NCBI RefSeq assembly: GCF_902705885.1
Contig: NZ_CACSIP010000022.1
Location: 1-64,000, forward strand
Direction of reading: 5' to 3'
Origin: Mycolicibacterium austroafricanum
Lineage (GTDB): Bacteria; Actinomycetota; Actinomycetes; Mycobacteriales; Mycobacteriaceae
DNA length: 64,000 bases
Numbering within the stretch: the first letter of the stretch is position 1; the number at the start of each line of letters is the position of its first letter. Positions 1 through 8,530 of the stretch are shown piece by piece. Below the pieces are notes generated by a model. That model did no database searches. It was not told the DNA's origin and saw only the letters and a program-made list of their open reading frames with translations. A program made the position numbers and the translations under genes.

Positions 1-44
1 CGCCAGCGTTCGTCCTGAGCCAGAATCAAACTCTCCAAACAAAA
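1..44 (-). rRNA. rrs: 16S rRNA gene, 5' end only
   Basis: The reverse complement reads into the universal bacterial 16S 5' region: GTTTGGAGAGTTTGAT, then TGGCTCAGGACGAACGCTGG. The gene continues past the left edge of the window. The mature 5' end is placed at the T-run near position 44 by analogy with other mycobacteria. Its position directly downstream of tyrS matches the mycobacterial rrnB locus (established knowledge). One base differs from the common mycobacterial form: ATTCTGG is read where ATCCTGG is usual. Confidence 0.95.
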
Positions 45-183
45 ACTTCTCGCACCCAAAAGCACAAGCAGAATTCGAATCAGAACAAGCCTGACCTAAC
101 AAAAAGACACCAAAAACTGGCATCAAAAACAGTCACACCCCCAAACGGGAAAATGCAGGCATGACCAAAAAACAAACAAAAAC

Positions 184-215
184 CACCAAACACACTATTG
201 AGTTCTCAAACAACA
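184..215 (-). promoter_or_regulatory. rrn leader antitermination element (boxA region)
   Basis: On the minus strand this reads TGTTGTTTGAGAACTC followed by AATAGTGTGTTTGGTG, the conserved boxA-containing leader found upstream of actinobacterial 16S genes. It is expected to recruit NusB/NusE to the rRNA transcription complex. It lies about 140 nt upstream of the 16S 5' end and downstream of the promoter at 358-386. Confidence 0.8.
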
Positions 216-241
216 CACCCGCCCACCCGCGCCACCGAACC

Positions 242-257
242 CGCGGCCAAAGCCGCG
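242..257 (-). promoter_or_regulatory. rrn leader stem-loop (boxB-like)
   Basis: A perfect 6-bp stem (CGCGGC/GCCGCG, 4-nt loop) lies just 5' of boxA in the transcript. A second hairpin further 5' (283-296) has a 5-bp stem closed by a UUCG tetraloop on the transcribed strand. Both lie in the rRNA leader, where boxB-type stem-loops and RNase III processing stems are expected. The specific role is inferred from position only. Confidence 0.5.
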
Positions 258-357
258 TTCTGGTAGTGCGGACGGTCAGGAAACCACCGAAGTGGTGCTT
301 TCCCTCTGGGAGGCCGTCGCGCTCTGCGGGCTGGGCCCGCGCTGCGACGACTTCAAC

Positions 358-386
358 AAGTTACGTGAGGGAAAACTGAGAGTCAA
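358..386 (-). promoter_or_regulatory. rRNA operon promoter
   Basis: On the minus strand a -35 hexamer TTGACT (381-386) and a -10 TAACTT (358-363) are separated by exactly 17 bp. TTGACT is the usual -35 of mycobacterial rrn promoters. Transcription should start near 350, giving a leader of about 300 nt before 16S. No second equally good promoter was found between tyrS and this site. Confidence 0.7.
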
Positions 387-427
387 ATGGCCTGCTAGGG
401 CGTGTCTTTCAACCTCGGCCCCGCGTG

Positions 428-494
428 CGCACCGTGGGGTGCGTCGACTCCTGAACAAGCTCAACGGACCCGGTCCCGGATTTGTTCCCGGACC
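428..494 (-). terminator. Hairpins after tyrS, possible terminator
   Basis: Two stem-loops lie between the tyrS stop and the rrn promoter: 472-494 (8-bp stem with one mismatch, 7-nt loop) and 428-443 (perfect 6-bp stem, 4-nt loop). Neither has a U-run. Together they could end tyrS transcription ahead of the rRNA promoter. The terminator role is inferred. Confidence 0.35.
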
Positions 495-532
495 CCCGAC
501 AGGCCTGTGACCACAGCGTTCGCCGTGGTGAA

Positions 533-1822
533 TCATCCAACGCGCTCGACGCCGGCGATATTCCGCTTGCCCCGCCGCAGCACCAGCCACTTGCCGTGCA
601 GGAAGTCCGACGGCTGCGGAACCCAGTCGTCTGTGGCGATCTTCACGTTATTGACCGAAACCCCACCCTCGGCGATGGTCCGCCGGGCGGCGCCCTTGCT
701 CGCCGACAGCCCACTGGCGACCAGCAGATCGGTGATCGTGTCCGGACCGTCGGCGACGTACTCGGCCACCTGGCTGTCACTAGCCTCGCGCAGCGCCGCG
801 GACAGGGTGGCCTGGTCGAGTTGGGCGAGTTCCCCGCGCCCGAACAATGCCTGGCTGGCGTGCTCCACCGCGGCGGTCGCCGAGTCCCCGTGCACCAGAT
901 CGGTGAGCTCACGGGCGAGTCGGCGCTGGGCTGTGCGCTCGTGCGGACGATCGACGGTGGCCTGCTCGAGTTCGGCGATCTCGCCGGCCGACAGAAAGGT
1001 GAACCAGCGCAGGTATGGGATCACGTCCGCGTCGGCGGTGTTGATGAAGTACTGGTACCAGGCGTACGGGCTGGTCATGTCGGGATCCAGCCACAGGCTG
1101 CCGCCGCCGGTGGACTTGCCGAACTTCTTGCCCTCGGAGTCGGTCACCAGCGGCGTGGTCAACGCGTGCACCGCGGCACCGGCCTTCTGCCGGACCAGTC
1201 GGACGCCGGCGATGATGTTGCCCCACTGATCGGACCCACCGATCTGCAGTGCGCACCCGTACCGCTGGTGCAACTCCACGAAGTCATTGGCCTGCAGCAG
1301 CATGTAGCTGAACTCGGTGTAGGAGATCCCCTCGCCGTCGAGTCTGCGGCGCACCGTGTCCCGGTCGAGCATCACATTCACCGAGAAGTGCTTGCCGATG
1401 TCGCGGAGGAACTCGATCGCCGAGAGTTCACCCGTCCAGGCCAGGTTGTTGGCGACCACGGCTCCGGTCGGCGAGTCGTCGAACTCCACGAAGCGCTCCA
1501 ACTGGCCGCGGATGCGTCCCGACCACTCCGCGACGGTGTCGGCGGTCTGCAGTGTGCGTTCGCCCACGTCGCGCGGATCCCCGATCATCCCGGTGGCTCC
1601 ACCGGCGAGCACGATGGGTCGGTGACCGGCCTGCTGGAAACGCCGCAGTGTCAGCAGCGGTATCAGATGTCCGGCGTGCAGGCTCGGCGCAGTCGGGTCG
1701 AAACCGGAGTAGACCGTCACCGGTCCGTCGGCCAGCGCTTCAGCCAGCGCCGTGCGATCGGTGGACTGCGCGACGAGCTCACGCCATTCCAGTTCGTCGA
1801 GGATGGAAGCGGCAGATGTCAC
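533..1822 (-). CDS. tyrS: Tyrosyl-tRNA synthetase
   Basis: Cytoplasmic class I aminoacyl-tRNA synthetase that charges tRNA-Tyr. The 429-residue length is normal. The N-terminal Rossmann fold carries the HIGH-type motif as HAGH (about residue 47) within [16 protein letters not shown]. The KMSKS-type loop appears as KFGKS (about residue 230). A C-terminal S4-like RNA-binding domain ends the protein. I chose the GTG at 1822 because GGAAAG lies upstream and the sequence ([16 protein letters not shown]) begins like mycobacterial homologues; the same frame stays open further upstream. It lies 19 nt downstream of mpg in the same direction and just before the rRNA promoter, as at M. tuberculosis Rv1688-Rv1689. 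Confidence 0.95.
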   Translation of the reverse strand: MTSAASILDELEWRELVAQSTDRTALAEALADGPVTVYSGFDPTAPSLHAGHLIPLLTLRRFQQAGHRPIVLAGGATGMIGDPRDVGERTLQTADTVAEWSGRIRGQLERFVEFDDSPTGAVVANNLAWTGELSAIEFLRDIGKHFSVNVMLDRDTVRRRLDGEGISYTEFSYMLLQANDFVELHQRYGCALQIGGSDQWGNIIAGVRLVRQKAGAAVHALTTPLVTDSEGKKFGKSTGGGSLWLDPDMTSPYAWYQYFINTADADVIPYLRWFTFLSAGEIAELEQATVDRPHERTAQRRLARELTDLVHGDSATAAVEHASQALFGRGELAQLDQATLSAALREASDSQVAEYVADGPDTITDLLVASGLSASKGAARRTIAEGGVSVNNVKIATDDWVPQPSDFLHGKWLVLRRGKRNIAGVERVG

Positions 1823-1841
1823 GAGTTGTGATCTTTCCGTA

Positions 1842-2453
1842 CTAGTCGCTCTCGCCGGGAGCCGGTGCCCGGGGACTGCGCCGATACGCCGACACCTCCG
1901 GATGTCCTGCCAGCCACAGCCGCCACGGTCTGTCGGCGGCTTTGCTGACACCGACCCTGGGCCCCAAAACCCCGGCCTGCCCCTCACCCAGCTCGAGCCG
2001 AACTTCAGCGTTCGCATCGAACAGATCGGTTCCGTTGTCCCCCATGGTGATCCCCAGTGCCGAGCACAGGTTCCCGGGGCCGCGCGCCAACCCGGGCGCA
2101 CTGACCCGGTCGCCCCGACGGTGGCGGGCGGTCTCGGCGCCCCCGCGGATCACCGCAGCTCGCAGCAGCACTGCGCCGGCCACCCCGTCCGTCGCACAGA
2201 CCACGTTGGCGCATACGTGGATGCCGTGGCTGCGGTAGGTGTAGAGCGATCCCGGCGGACCGAACATCACCGCGTTACGCGGCCCGGGACCCCGGAACGA
2301 ATGCGCTGCGGCGTCGGGCCACGGGCCGTCCGCCGGCCCGCCGTACGCCTCCACCTCGACGATCACCGCGCTGACCTGCCGGCCGACGAGCACTGATCCC
2401 AGCAGTAGGTGCGCGGCTGCCAGCGGGTCGACCGCCAGATGCTCGGCCGCCAC
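1842..2453 (-). CDS. mpg: 3-methyladenine DNA glycosylase (MPG/AAG family)
   Basis: Base-excision repair glycosylase of the Aag/MPG fold that removes alkylated purines. The 203 residues match the M. tuberculosis Rv1688 product closely as I remember it. Visible family motifs are [21 protein letters not shown], which holds the catalytic region with E and the AYG loop, then [21 protein letters not shown] and [15 protein letters not shown] chose the GTG at 2453 ([19 protein letters not shown]); a longer in-frame reading to 2546 would run into the divergent promoter at 2499-2527. It is transcribed with tyrS and divergently from the ABC exporter genes. Confidence 0.88.
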   Translation of the reverse strand: MAAEHLAVDPLAAAHLLLGSVLVGRQVSAVIVEVEAYGGPADGPWPDAAAHSFRGPGPRNAVMFGPPGSLYTYRSHGIHVCANVVCATDGVAGAVLLRAAVIRGGAETARHRRGDRVSAPGLARGPGNLCSALGITMGDNGTDLFDANAEVRLELGEGQAGVLGPRVGVSKAADRPWRLWLAGHPEVSAYRRSPRAPAPGESD

Positions 2454-2498
2454 GTCAGCGCGATTCTCGGACCATCGCCGACATTTTACGGACCGACA

Positions 2499-2534
2499 TT
2501 GACACGCCCACGACCACGGCGCATATTCATTACA
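2499..2534 (+). promoter_or_regulatory. Promoter of the ABC exporter operon, probably leaderless
   Basis: A consensus -35 TTGACA (2499-2504) is followed after 17 bp by the -10-like CATATT (2522-2527). Six bases later comes the ATG at 2534. Transcription would start at or next to the start codon, giving a leaderless mRNA, common in mycobacteria. The TetR protein encoded third in this operon is the likely regulator, but I see no clear palindrome here. Confidence 0.55.
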
Positions 2535-3298
2535 TGATGACTTCATCGGACGATGAATTAACGGCGCGCGCGCATCCCGCCGCCGTCGACATCAGGAATC
2601 TGCGGGTCGTCCGGGGTGGGCGCGTGGCGCTCGACGACGTCAGCGTGACAGTGGCGCGGGGGGTGATCACGGGCATGCTGGGTCCATCGGGCTGCGGAAA
2701 GACCACGCTGATGCGCAGCATCGTCGGGACCCAGATCGTCGCCGGTGGATCGGTGACGGTACTGGGCAGCCGGGCGGGGTCGGCGGAGCTGCGCCGCCGA
2801 GTCGGGTACGTCACCCAGGACCCCACGATCTACGCCGATCTGCGGGTCGTGGACAACGTCCGCTACTTCGCCGCGCTCTGCGGGGCCAGCAACCACGACG
2901 TCGACGACGTGATCTCCGCCGTCGGGCTGGAAGACCACCGGAAAGCCATGGCCGGCAACCTGTCCGGCGGTCAGCGCACCAGGGTCTCACTGGCATGCGC
3001 CCTGGTGGCCCGTCCCGACCTGCTGGTCCTCGACGAACCGACCGTCGGGCTCGACCCGGTGCTGCGGGCCGATCTGTGGGACCGGTTCGATCGCCTGGCG
3101 CGCGACGGCACCACGTTGCTGGTGTCCAGCCATGCCATGGATGAAGCCGACCACTGCGAGGACCTGCTGCTGATGCGGGACGGGCAGGTACTGGCCCAGA
3201 GCTCACCGACCCGACTGCGAGAGGACACAGGATGCCAGTCACTGGAGGAAGCGTTTCTATCCATCATCCGGCGCGGCACCGCAGCAGAAGCGGTCTGA
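2534..3298 (+). CDS. ABC transporter ATP-binding protein
   Basis: Nucleotide-binding subunit of an ABC-2 type exporter, 254 residues. Walker A is GPSGCGKTT (about 51-59), the Q-loop sits in YVTQDP, the signature is [12 protein letters not shown], Walker B is LLVLDEP and the H-loop is [12 protein letters not shown]. The last motif is typical of daunorubicin/CcmA-like exporter ATPases. The end overlaps the permease gene by 67 nt, indicating translational coupling. With the permease and TetR gene it matches the order of M. tuberculosis Rv1687c-Rv1686c-Rv1685c. The substrate is unknown; export of a drug or lipid is a family-level guess. Confidence 0.9.
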   Translation: MMTSSDDELTARAHPAAVDIRNLRVVRGGRVALDDVSVTVARGVITGMLGPSGCGKTTLMRSIVGTQIVAGGSVTVLGSRAGSAELRRRVGYVTQDPTIYADLRVVDNVRYFAALCGASNHDVDDVISAVGLEDHRKAMAGNLSGGQRTRVSLACALVARPDLLVLDEPTVGLDPVLRADLWDRFDRLARDGTTLLVSSHAMDEADHCEDLLLMRDGQVLAQSSPTRLREDTGCQSLEEAFLSIIRRGTAAEAV

Positions 3299-4059
3299 GC
3301 GCGCTGACCCCGCGGGGCTACCTCGCCACGACCACCCGGATCCTGCGTCAGCTCGCCGGCGACCACCGCAGCGTCGCGATGATCCTGGTGGTCCCCAGCC
3401 TGATCATCACGCTGCTGTACTTCATGTTCGTCGACGTCCCCAGCCCGCCCGGCCGGCCGTCGCCGTTCACCTCCGCCTGCCTGATCATGCTCGGGGTCTT
3501 TCCGCTGATCGTGATGTTCCTGATCACCTCGATCACGATGCAGCGGGAACGCGTGTCCGGAACTCTCGAACGAATCCTGACGACCCCGCTGCGCCGGCTC
3601 GACCTTCTCGCCGCGTACGGCACCGCCTTCTCGATCGCCGCTGCCGCGCAGGCCACGCTGGCGTGTGTGGTGTCGTTCTGGTTCCTCGGGCTGGACACCG
3701 CAGGCAGCCCCGGGTGGGTGATCCTCATCGCGATCGCCAACGCCGTCCTCGGTGTCGGACTCGGCTTGCTGTGCAGTGCGTTCGCGCGCACCGAGTTCCA
3801 GGCCGTGCAGTTCATGCCGCTGGTCATCGCGCCCCAGCTGCTGCTGTGCGGCATCATCGTCCCGCGGGGGCAACTCCCCGATTGGCTGCAGTGGATCAGC
3901 AACGTGCTCCCGGCCAGCTACGCTCTTGAGGCGCTACAGGAGGTCGGTGCACACCCGGAGTTGACGTCGGTCGCCACCCGAGACATCGCGGTGGTCATCG
4001 GGTTCGCGGTGGTCGCACTCGGCCTGGCCGCTGCGACCCTACGGCGAAGGACACCCTAG
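3232..4059 (+). CDS. ABC-2 type transporter permease
   Basis: Membrane subunit paired with the preceding ATPase, 275 residues. Six hydrophobic segments are visible, the first around residues 47-65 (VAMILVVPSLIITLLYFMF) and the last near the C terminus. The conserved ABC-2 signature region MQRERVSGTLERILTTPLRR follows the second segment, and FQAVQFMPLVIAPQLLLCGI occurs in the second half. The ATG at 3232 is preceded by GAGGACACAGG, a usable ribosome binding site, although it lies inside the upstream gene; the true start could be slightly later. The TetR gene follows after 5 nt. Confidence 0.87.
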   Translation: MPVTGGSVSIHHPARHRSRSGLSALTPRGYLATTTRILRQLAGDHRSVAMILVVPSLIITLLYFMFVDVPSPPGRPSPFTSACLIMLGVFPLIVMFLITSITMQRERVSGTLERILTTPLRRLDLLAAYGTAFSIAAAAQATLACVVSFWFLGLDTAGSPGWVILIAIANAVLGVGLGLLCSAFARTEFQAVQFMPLVIAPQLLLCGIIVPRGQLPDWLQWISNVLPASYALEALQEVGAHPELTSVATRDIAVVIGFAVVALGLAAATLRRRTP

Positions 4060-4064
4060 ACAGA

Positions 4065-4688
4065 TTGACGACCAATCCGGACCGCAAGCGTCCCGGGCGG
4101 CCACCTGGCGCCTCGGATACCCGCGATCGCATCCTCTCCAGCGCACGTGATCTGTTCGCGCGCAACGGAATCGACAACACCTCGATCCGGGCCATCGCTT
4201 CCGGCGCGGGAGTGGATCCCGCGCTGGTGCACCACTACTTCGGCACCAAGACCCAGCTCTTCGCCGCGGCGATCCAGATCCCGATCGACCCGATGACGAT
4301 CATCGGACCGCTGCGTGAGGTTCCCGTCGATCAGATCGGTAGGGTGCTGCCGTCACTGCTGCTTCCGCTGTGGGACTCCGAGCTGGGCAAGGGCTTCATC
4401 GCCACCCTGCGATCGATACTGGCCGGCAGCAACGTCGCCGACGTCTCGTTGTTCCGGGCCTTCCTGCAGGACGTGATCACCGCCGAAGTGGGTAGCCGCG
4501 TCGACGATCCGCCCGGCAGCGGGCGGATCCGGGTGCAGTTCGTGGCCTCGCAGTTGGTCGGCATCGTGATGGCCCGCTACATCCTGCAGCTCGAACCGTT
4601 CAAATCGCTGCCGGTGCAACAGGTCGTCGACACCGTGGCGCCGAATCTCCAGCGATATCTGACCGGTGAGCTGCCGGATCTGGTCTAG
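4065..4688 (+). CDS. TetR family transcriptional regulator
   Basis: DNA-binding repressor-type protein of 207 residues. The N-terminal TetR helix-turn-helix is clear: TRDRILSSARDLFARNG, then TSIRAIASGAGVDPALVHHYFGTKTQLF (about residues 20-66). The start is TTG at 4065, 5 nt after the permease stop. It probably regulates the exporter operon in which it is the last gene. Its stop overlaps the stop of the convergent Trm112-like gene by 4 nt. The ligand is unknown. Confidence 0.9.
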   Translation: MTTNPDRKRPGRPPGASDTRDRILSSARDLFARNGIDNTSIRAIASGAGVDPALVHHYFGTKTQLFAAAIQIPIDPMTIIGPLREVPVDQIGRVLPSLLLPLWDSELGKGFIATLRSILAGSNVADVSLFRAFLQDVITAEVGSRVDDPPGSGRIRVQFVASQLVGIVMARYILQLEPFKSLPVQQVVDTVAPNLQRYLTGELPDLV

Positions 4689-4885
4689 GCCGACCCGGCC
4701 GCAGCGACCAACCGCTGATGCTCGTCATCGTCCACTGTGACCGCCTCGTCGACGAGCAACACCGGGATACCGTCGTCGATGCGGTAGCTGCGCCGTAATC
4801 GCGGGTTGTAGAGCCGTCCGTCGACGTGCAGAAGCGGACCGCGGTCGGCGGGGCAGACCAGGATGGCGAGGAGCTGGGCGTCCAA
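4685..4885 (-). CDS. Trm112-family small protein
   Basis: A 66-residue protein with the Trm112/YcaR core: LLAILVCPADRGPLL, then LYNPRLRRSYRIDDGIPVLLVDEA. Trm112 proteins bind and stabilise methyltransferases; bacterial members have few proven partners. Only one cysteine remains (CPADRG), so the usual zinc site is absent. The start is TTG at 4885, giving MDAQLL, the same beginning as I remember for Rv1684. It follows the exported-protein gene by 3 nt, so the two are probably co-translated. Confidence 0.82.
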   Translation of the reverse strand: MDAQLLAILVCPADRGPLLHVDGRLYNPRLRRSYRIDDGIPVLLVDEAVTVDDDEHQRLVAAAGSA

Positions 4886-4888
4886 CTC

Positions 4889-5401
4889 TCAGCGACCGGG
4901 CATGTCGAAGATGGGCGCGTCGTCGCGCTGCATCGGATTGCCGGGACCCCACGCCGGCCCCATCGAGGAGTGCGGACTACCCGGGGTAGCCACAGGTGGC
5001 GCGCCGGGAGCCGGCGCGGCGACGCCCTGCCGCGAAAACTGCGTGCGCTGGTCGACCAGTGTCGCCTGCAGTGCCTCGATCAGCGGTTTCTGGTTCGGCC
5101 GCGCCTCGAGGCCGGCGGCCAGGGCCCTGGTGCTGGAGATGGACGGTCGGATTCCGCGCGACCGCAGCGTGATCACCTGTTCGATCAGCTTGGACACCTG
5201 GCCTCCGCCGGAGCCCGTCTGATACTCCTGGGAGATCATCATCAGGATCTGGTCGGGCGACACCGGCGCCCGGTTCTCGGTGGTCGGCTCGGCAGGCTGT
5301 GCACCCGCCACCGGAGCAGCGAAGCCCGACACGAGGCCGCCGACCAGCGCTGCGCCGACCAGCGCGGTCGCCGCAGAGCGGCGCCAAATTCGTGGTGACA
5401 T
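4889..5401 (-). CDS. Small exported protein, function unknown
   Basis: A 170-residue protein with a strong Sec-type signal: twin-basic MSPRIWRR, then a hydrophobic stretch of about 20 residues ending at AAPVAGAQPAEP, so cleavage is likely near residue 34. The mature part has a helical region (DQILMMISQEYQTGSGGGQ, then SKLIEQVITLRSRGIRPS) and a Pro/Gly-rich tail. The ATG at 5401 has a perfect AGGAGGATCG ribosome binding site. I do not recognise the family. It lies between the fusion protein and the Trm112-like gene in one minus-strand transcription unit. Confidence 0.8.
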   Translation of the reverse strand: MSPRIWRRSAATALVGAALVGGLVSGFAAPVAGAQPAEPTTENRAPVSPDQILMMISQEYQTGSGGGQVSKLIEQVITLRSRGIRPSISSTRALAAGLEARPNQKPLIEALQATLVDQRTQFSRQGVAAPAPGAPPVATPGSPHSSMGPAWGPGNPMQRDDAPIFDMPGR

Positions 5402-5460
5402 CGATCCTCCTCGTGGAAAAGCAGCCAGCGCGAGCGTAACAGCGCGGCCGCCGCCGGGCA

Positions 5461-8451
5461 TCACTCCTGACTACCGACGATCTCGCTGCGCACCGCAGCT
5501 GTCAACCGCCTGTACCGATGGGTATCGGGGTCGCGGTACCAGGCGTTACGCGACGGCTTCGGGATGCCCTGCTGCCGCAGCGGACCGGCCAGCGGGCGGT
5601 AGGTCGCCGACAGCGTCATCTCGGGGGCCACGTGCACGATGTCCGGCGCATCGCCCACCGGGAGTCCGGCCAGCGCCTCGGACAGGTCGGCCGAGGGCAC
5701 AGTGCCACCGGGACGCAGCGCCAGCGCCGTCACCGCGAGCGTCTCACCGTCGGCATCGACACCGTAGGTGACAGCCATGTCGACGGCGCCCAACCGGCCG
5801 ACGGCGTCGTTGACCGTCGCGGCGAACACCGGTCCGCGCGCCGTGTGGATCACCCCGTCACGGTTGTCGACCAGCCAGTAGTCCCCGTCTTCGTCGCGGC
5901 GGAACAGATATTCGGTGGACACCCAGGTGTCGGCGGGGGCGAACACCCCCCGCTTGACCGAGGCCAGCGGGTCGACCGGGCCGCGCGGGTGCGCAAGCAG
6001 CACGCCGACCTCGTCGGTCTCGGCCAGTCGGACGAACCCGCGGTCGTCTTCGAGGATCAGGTTGTCCTCGGGGTCGTAGGCCGCCAGCGCGATCTCCCCG
6101 CCGCCGGGCAGCGGGCGGCCTTTGCTGCCGATCTTGGCGCCCGAGACGTTGGCCAGCACGGCCTGACCGTCGGTGGTGGCGAAGAACTCGACGACCTGGG
6201 CGGGGCCGAACACCTCCACCACCCGTTTCCACAGACCCGCAGGCATTCCGGACCCGATGAACAGCCGGACCGAATGGGACCCGGTCAGGGAGAACGCCGG
6301 GTCGTCGATGACCTCCCGCAGCATCGCCCAGGTGTAGGACACCACGGTCACGCCGTACTGGCGGATCTCCTGCAGGAACCGCTCCGGGCACGGGCCCCGC
6401 GACAGCGCGACCCGGGCGCCGCCGACGACCGCACCCCCGAGACTGACCAACAGGCCTGACTGGTGGTGCAACGGGGTGAGGCAGTAGACGGTGTCACTGC
6501 GGCCGAGGTTGGCGGCCGAGGCGGTACCGAACGCCGACAGCGCCCACCGGTAGTTGGTGATCTGGCGGGCGATCAGTTCGCCGCTGATGGTGCTGAACCC
6601 GATGAACGCCAGGTCGCGGGCCAGGCCCGGGTTGGGTCGGTACCACCCGGGCAGGTCCACCTGGTCGGGGTCGATCTTCTCCATGTCGACGACGTCGGCA
6701 TCCTCGGCCAGGTTCAGGTCACGCGCCTCACCGCCGCCGAGCACCAGCACCCGCATGTCCAGGGCGCGTGCGGCGTCGAGGTTGCTCGGGTCGGCGATGA
6801 TCTCCGATACCGCGCCGAGGCGGGCGGCCGTCGCCAGATCGGCGTCGGGGGGCATCAGCACGGCGACCGCACCCAGCCGCGACAGGGCCGCGATGGCGAC
6901 CAGGGCGCTGGGCCGGGTCTCCATCAACACACCGACGCGGGCTCCCTGCCGGACCCCTACCCCGATCAACCCCCGCACGACGTTGTTGATCCGCCGGTCG
7001 ACCGCCTCGTAGGTGTGCACCCGGCCGTCGAACAGCAGCGCCTCCCCGTGTGGGGCGTCCCGCGCCTGCTCGGACATGATGCGGCCCAACGAGATCCTGG
7101 TGTGGTCGTTGACCTGACCCAGCCGGGCCAGCCGGGGCAACGTGCGTGCGGTCTCGACTGCCAGGGTGCGTGCCGACTTGTTCGCGGCGACCAGTGCGCC
7201 GGCCGCCGAACGGGCGAGGCTGAACGCCATCTCGGTGGCGGCGGCGGTGCTGTGCGCCACCCGCGAGGTCAACGACACCCCGCTCTCGGTGTTCTCCGAC
7301 GGCTGCAGCGGCATCGGCGACACACCTTCGGGCATCTCGCCTCCGCTGTCCAGCCAACGCACCCACGCGGCGACGGTGGGCCAGGTCTGGGTGGCCGCCT
7401 TGGACCCGACGACAAGGCCGAAATGCCCTGCGCGGATCAGGAATTCGTAGACATCAGCTTGCGGGGCGGCCCGCTTGATGCCGCGCACCGACGCCGGCTG
7501 GCCGATGTCGTCGACCTCCCCGATGACCGCGAGCACCGGACAGTCGATGTCGGACAGCGTCACCAGGTCGCCGTGGATGGAGAAGCCGCCGGTCATCATC
7601 CGGTTGTGGGCGATGAACTGCTTGAGCAGTTCGGAGATCGCCGGACCCGACCAGGCGATCCAACCCTCGGAGGCCAGGAACCGGCGCTGCTGTTCGCGTG
7701 GCAGCAGGGCCTCCCTGTCGTGCAGTTGACGCAGGAAATCCAGCCGCGACTGGGCGGTCTTGAGCGGGTCGAGCATCTGGAACCCGGTGCGTGCCAGCCA
7801 GCCGGGGATGTCGATGCGGCTGAAGACGTGATCTGCCATGAAGTCGGCGGCGGCTGGCGCCAGGCTCGCCGGCAGGTTCATCGGCAACGCGGCGAGGGTG
7901 TCGACCGGCGAGCCGAACCCCACGATGCTGGCCAGGTCCTTGGACCGGCGGTAGGCGGCCGTCTGATAGGCGAACATCCCGCCCTGCGAGTAGCCCGCGA
8001 GGTGGACGTCGCGGCCGGTCACCTGCTTGACCGTGTCGATCGCCTCGCTCAGCGCCACGACGTGGTCGGCGAGGTTGCGCTGCATGCCACCCTCGATCTT
8101 GTCGGGCGAGCCGAAGTCGATGACCCACGGGTCGACCCCGGCCTTGTGCAGGATCCCGACCGCGCCCTCGTCGCGGGTGACGTCCCACATGTCGGCCGAC
8201 ATCATCATCGGGTGCACCATCAGCACCGGGGGTCCGGCGGGCTTGGCGCCCGGGCGGCTGTCGGGCGGGAAGTAGCGCCGCAACCGGTACATCGGGACGC
8301 TCTCGATGATCTGGAACGGTGACGGAACGGCACCCGTCTCCAGCCCGCCGTAACGCAGTACCTCGAGACCGTTCTGCGCGGTGGCCACAAGACGCCCGAC
8401 AGGCCCGGTGATCGCCGAGAGGTCCACCAACCCTGAGCTCCCCTTCTGCAT
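5461..8451 (-). CDS. Fusion of PhaC-like alpha/beta hydrolase and acyl-CoA-synthetase-like domain
   Basis: A 996-residue fusion matching M. tuberculosis Rv1683. Residues about 1-370 form a polyhydroxyalkanoate-synthase-like alpha/beta hydrolase: VLMVHPMMMSADMWD oxyanion region, lipase-type box GYSQGG with the serine nucleophile, and a C-terminal GHFG histidine. Residues about 440-990 form an ANL adenylate-forming domain, recognisable by TPLHHQSGLLVSLGG and the EFFATTDGQ region. The ATP-gripping loop, usually TSGTTGxPKG, is instead FSTISGELIAR, so adenylation activity is doubtful. A role in triacylglycerol or fatty-acid turnover is inferred from the domains. The start codon lies inside the left arm of the inverted repeat at 8441-8455. 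Confidence 0.9.
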   Translation of the reverse strand: MQKGSSGLVDLSAITGPVGRLVATAQNGLEVLRYGGLETGAVPSPFQIIESVPMYRLRRYFPPDSRPGAKPAGPPVLMVHPMMMSADMWDVTRDEGAVGILHKAGVDPWVIDFGSPDKIEGGMQRNLADHVVALSEAIDTVKQVTGRDVHLAGYSQGGMFAYQTAAYRRSKDLASIVGFGSPVDTLAALPMNLPASLAPAAADFMADHVFSRIDIPGWLARTGFQMLDPLKTAQSRLDFLRQLHDREALLPREQQRRFLASEGWIAWSGPAISELLKQFIAHNRMMTGGFSIHGDLVTLSDIDCPVLAVIGEVDDIGQPASVRGIKRAAPQADVYEFLIRAGHFGLVVGSKAATQTWPTVAAWVRWLDSGGEMPEGVSPMPLQPSENTESGVSLTSRVAHSTAAATEMAFSLARSAAGALVAANKSARTLAVETARTLPRLARLGQVNDHTRISLGRIMSEQARDAPHGEALLFDGRVHTYEAVDRRINNVVRGLIGVGVRQGARVGVLMETRPSALVAIAALSRLGAVAVLMPPDADLATAARLGAVSEIIADPSNLDAARALDMRVLVLGGGEARDLNLAEDADVVDMEKIDPDQVDLPGWYRPNPGLARDLAFIGFSTISGELIARQITNYRWALSAFGTASAANLGRSDTVYCLTPLHHQSGLLVSLGGAVVGGARVALSRGPCPERFLQEIRQYGVTVVSYTWAMLREVIDDPAFSLTGSHSVRLFIGSGMPAGLWKRVVEVFGPAQVVEFFATTDGQAVLANVSGAKIGSKGRPLPGGGEIALAAYDPEDNLILEDDRGFVRLAETDEVGVLLAHPRGPVDPLASVKRGVFAPADTWVSTEYLFRRDEDGDYWLVDNRDGVIHTARGPVFAATVNDAVGRLGAVDMAVTYGVDADGETLAVTALALRPGGTVPSADLSEALAGLPVGDAPDIVHVAPEMTLSATYRPLAGPLRQQGIPKPSRNAWYRDPDTHRYRRLTAAVRSEIVGSQE

Positions 8452-8528
8452 GTCCCATCACCGTCGTTGCCTCGGTCATCATGGCACAGCGGTGCTCGGC
8501 GACCGCGGTGATTGGACATGCAGAAGGG
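8441..8528. repeat. 15-bp perfect inverted repeat flanking 58 bp
   Basis: CCCTTCTGCATGTCC at 8441-8455 is repeated exactly in inverted orientation (GGACATGCAGAAGGG) at 8514-8528. The left arm contains the start codon of the hydrolase/synthetase fusion, and the right arm ends 3 nt before the phnM stop. The pair sits at the boundary between the C-P lyase operon and the conserved mycobacterial block. A terminator, an operator pair or a rearrangement scar are all possible. Confidence 0.85.
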
Positions 8529-8530
8529 TC

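Noticed and set aside
482..1831. Long plus-strand open frame opposite tyrS
   Set aside because: It lies fully antisense to a clear tyrS, has no recognisable domain, and is explained by GC-rich codon structure.
6463..8322. 619-codon plus-strand frame opposite the hydrolase/synthetase fusion
   Set aside because: Composition is rich in H, R, G, V and Q, typical of antisense frames; there is no ribosome binding site or family similarity.
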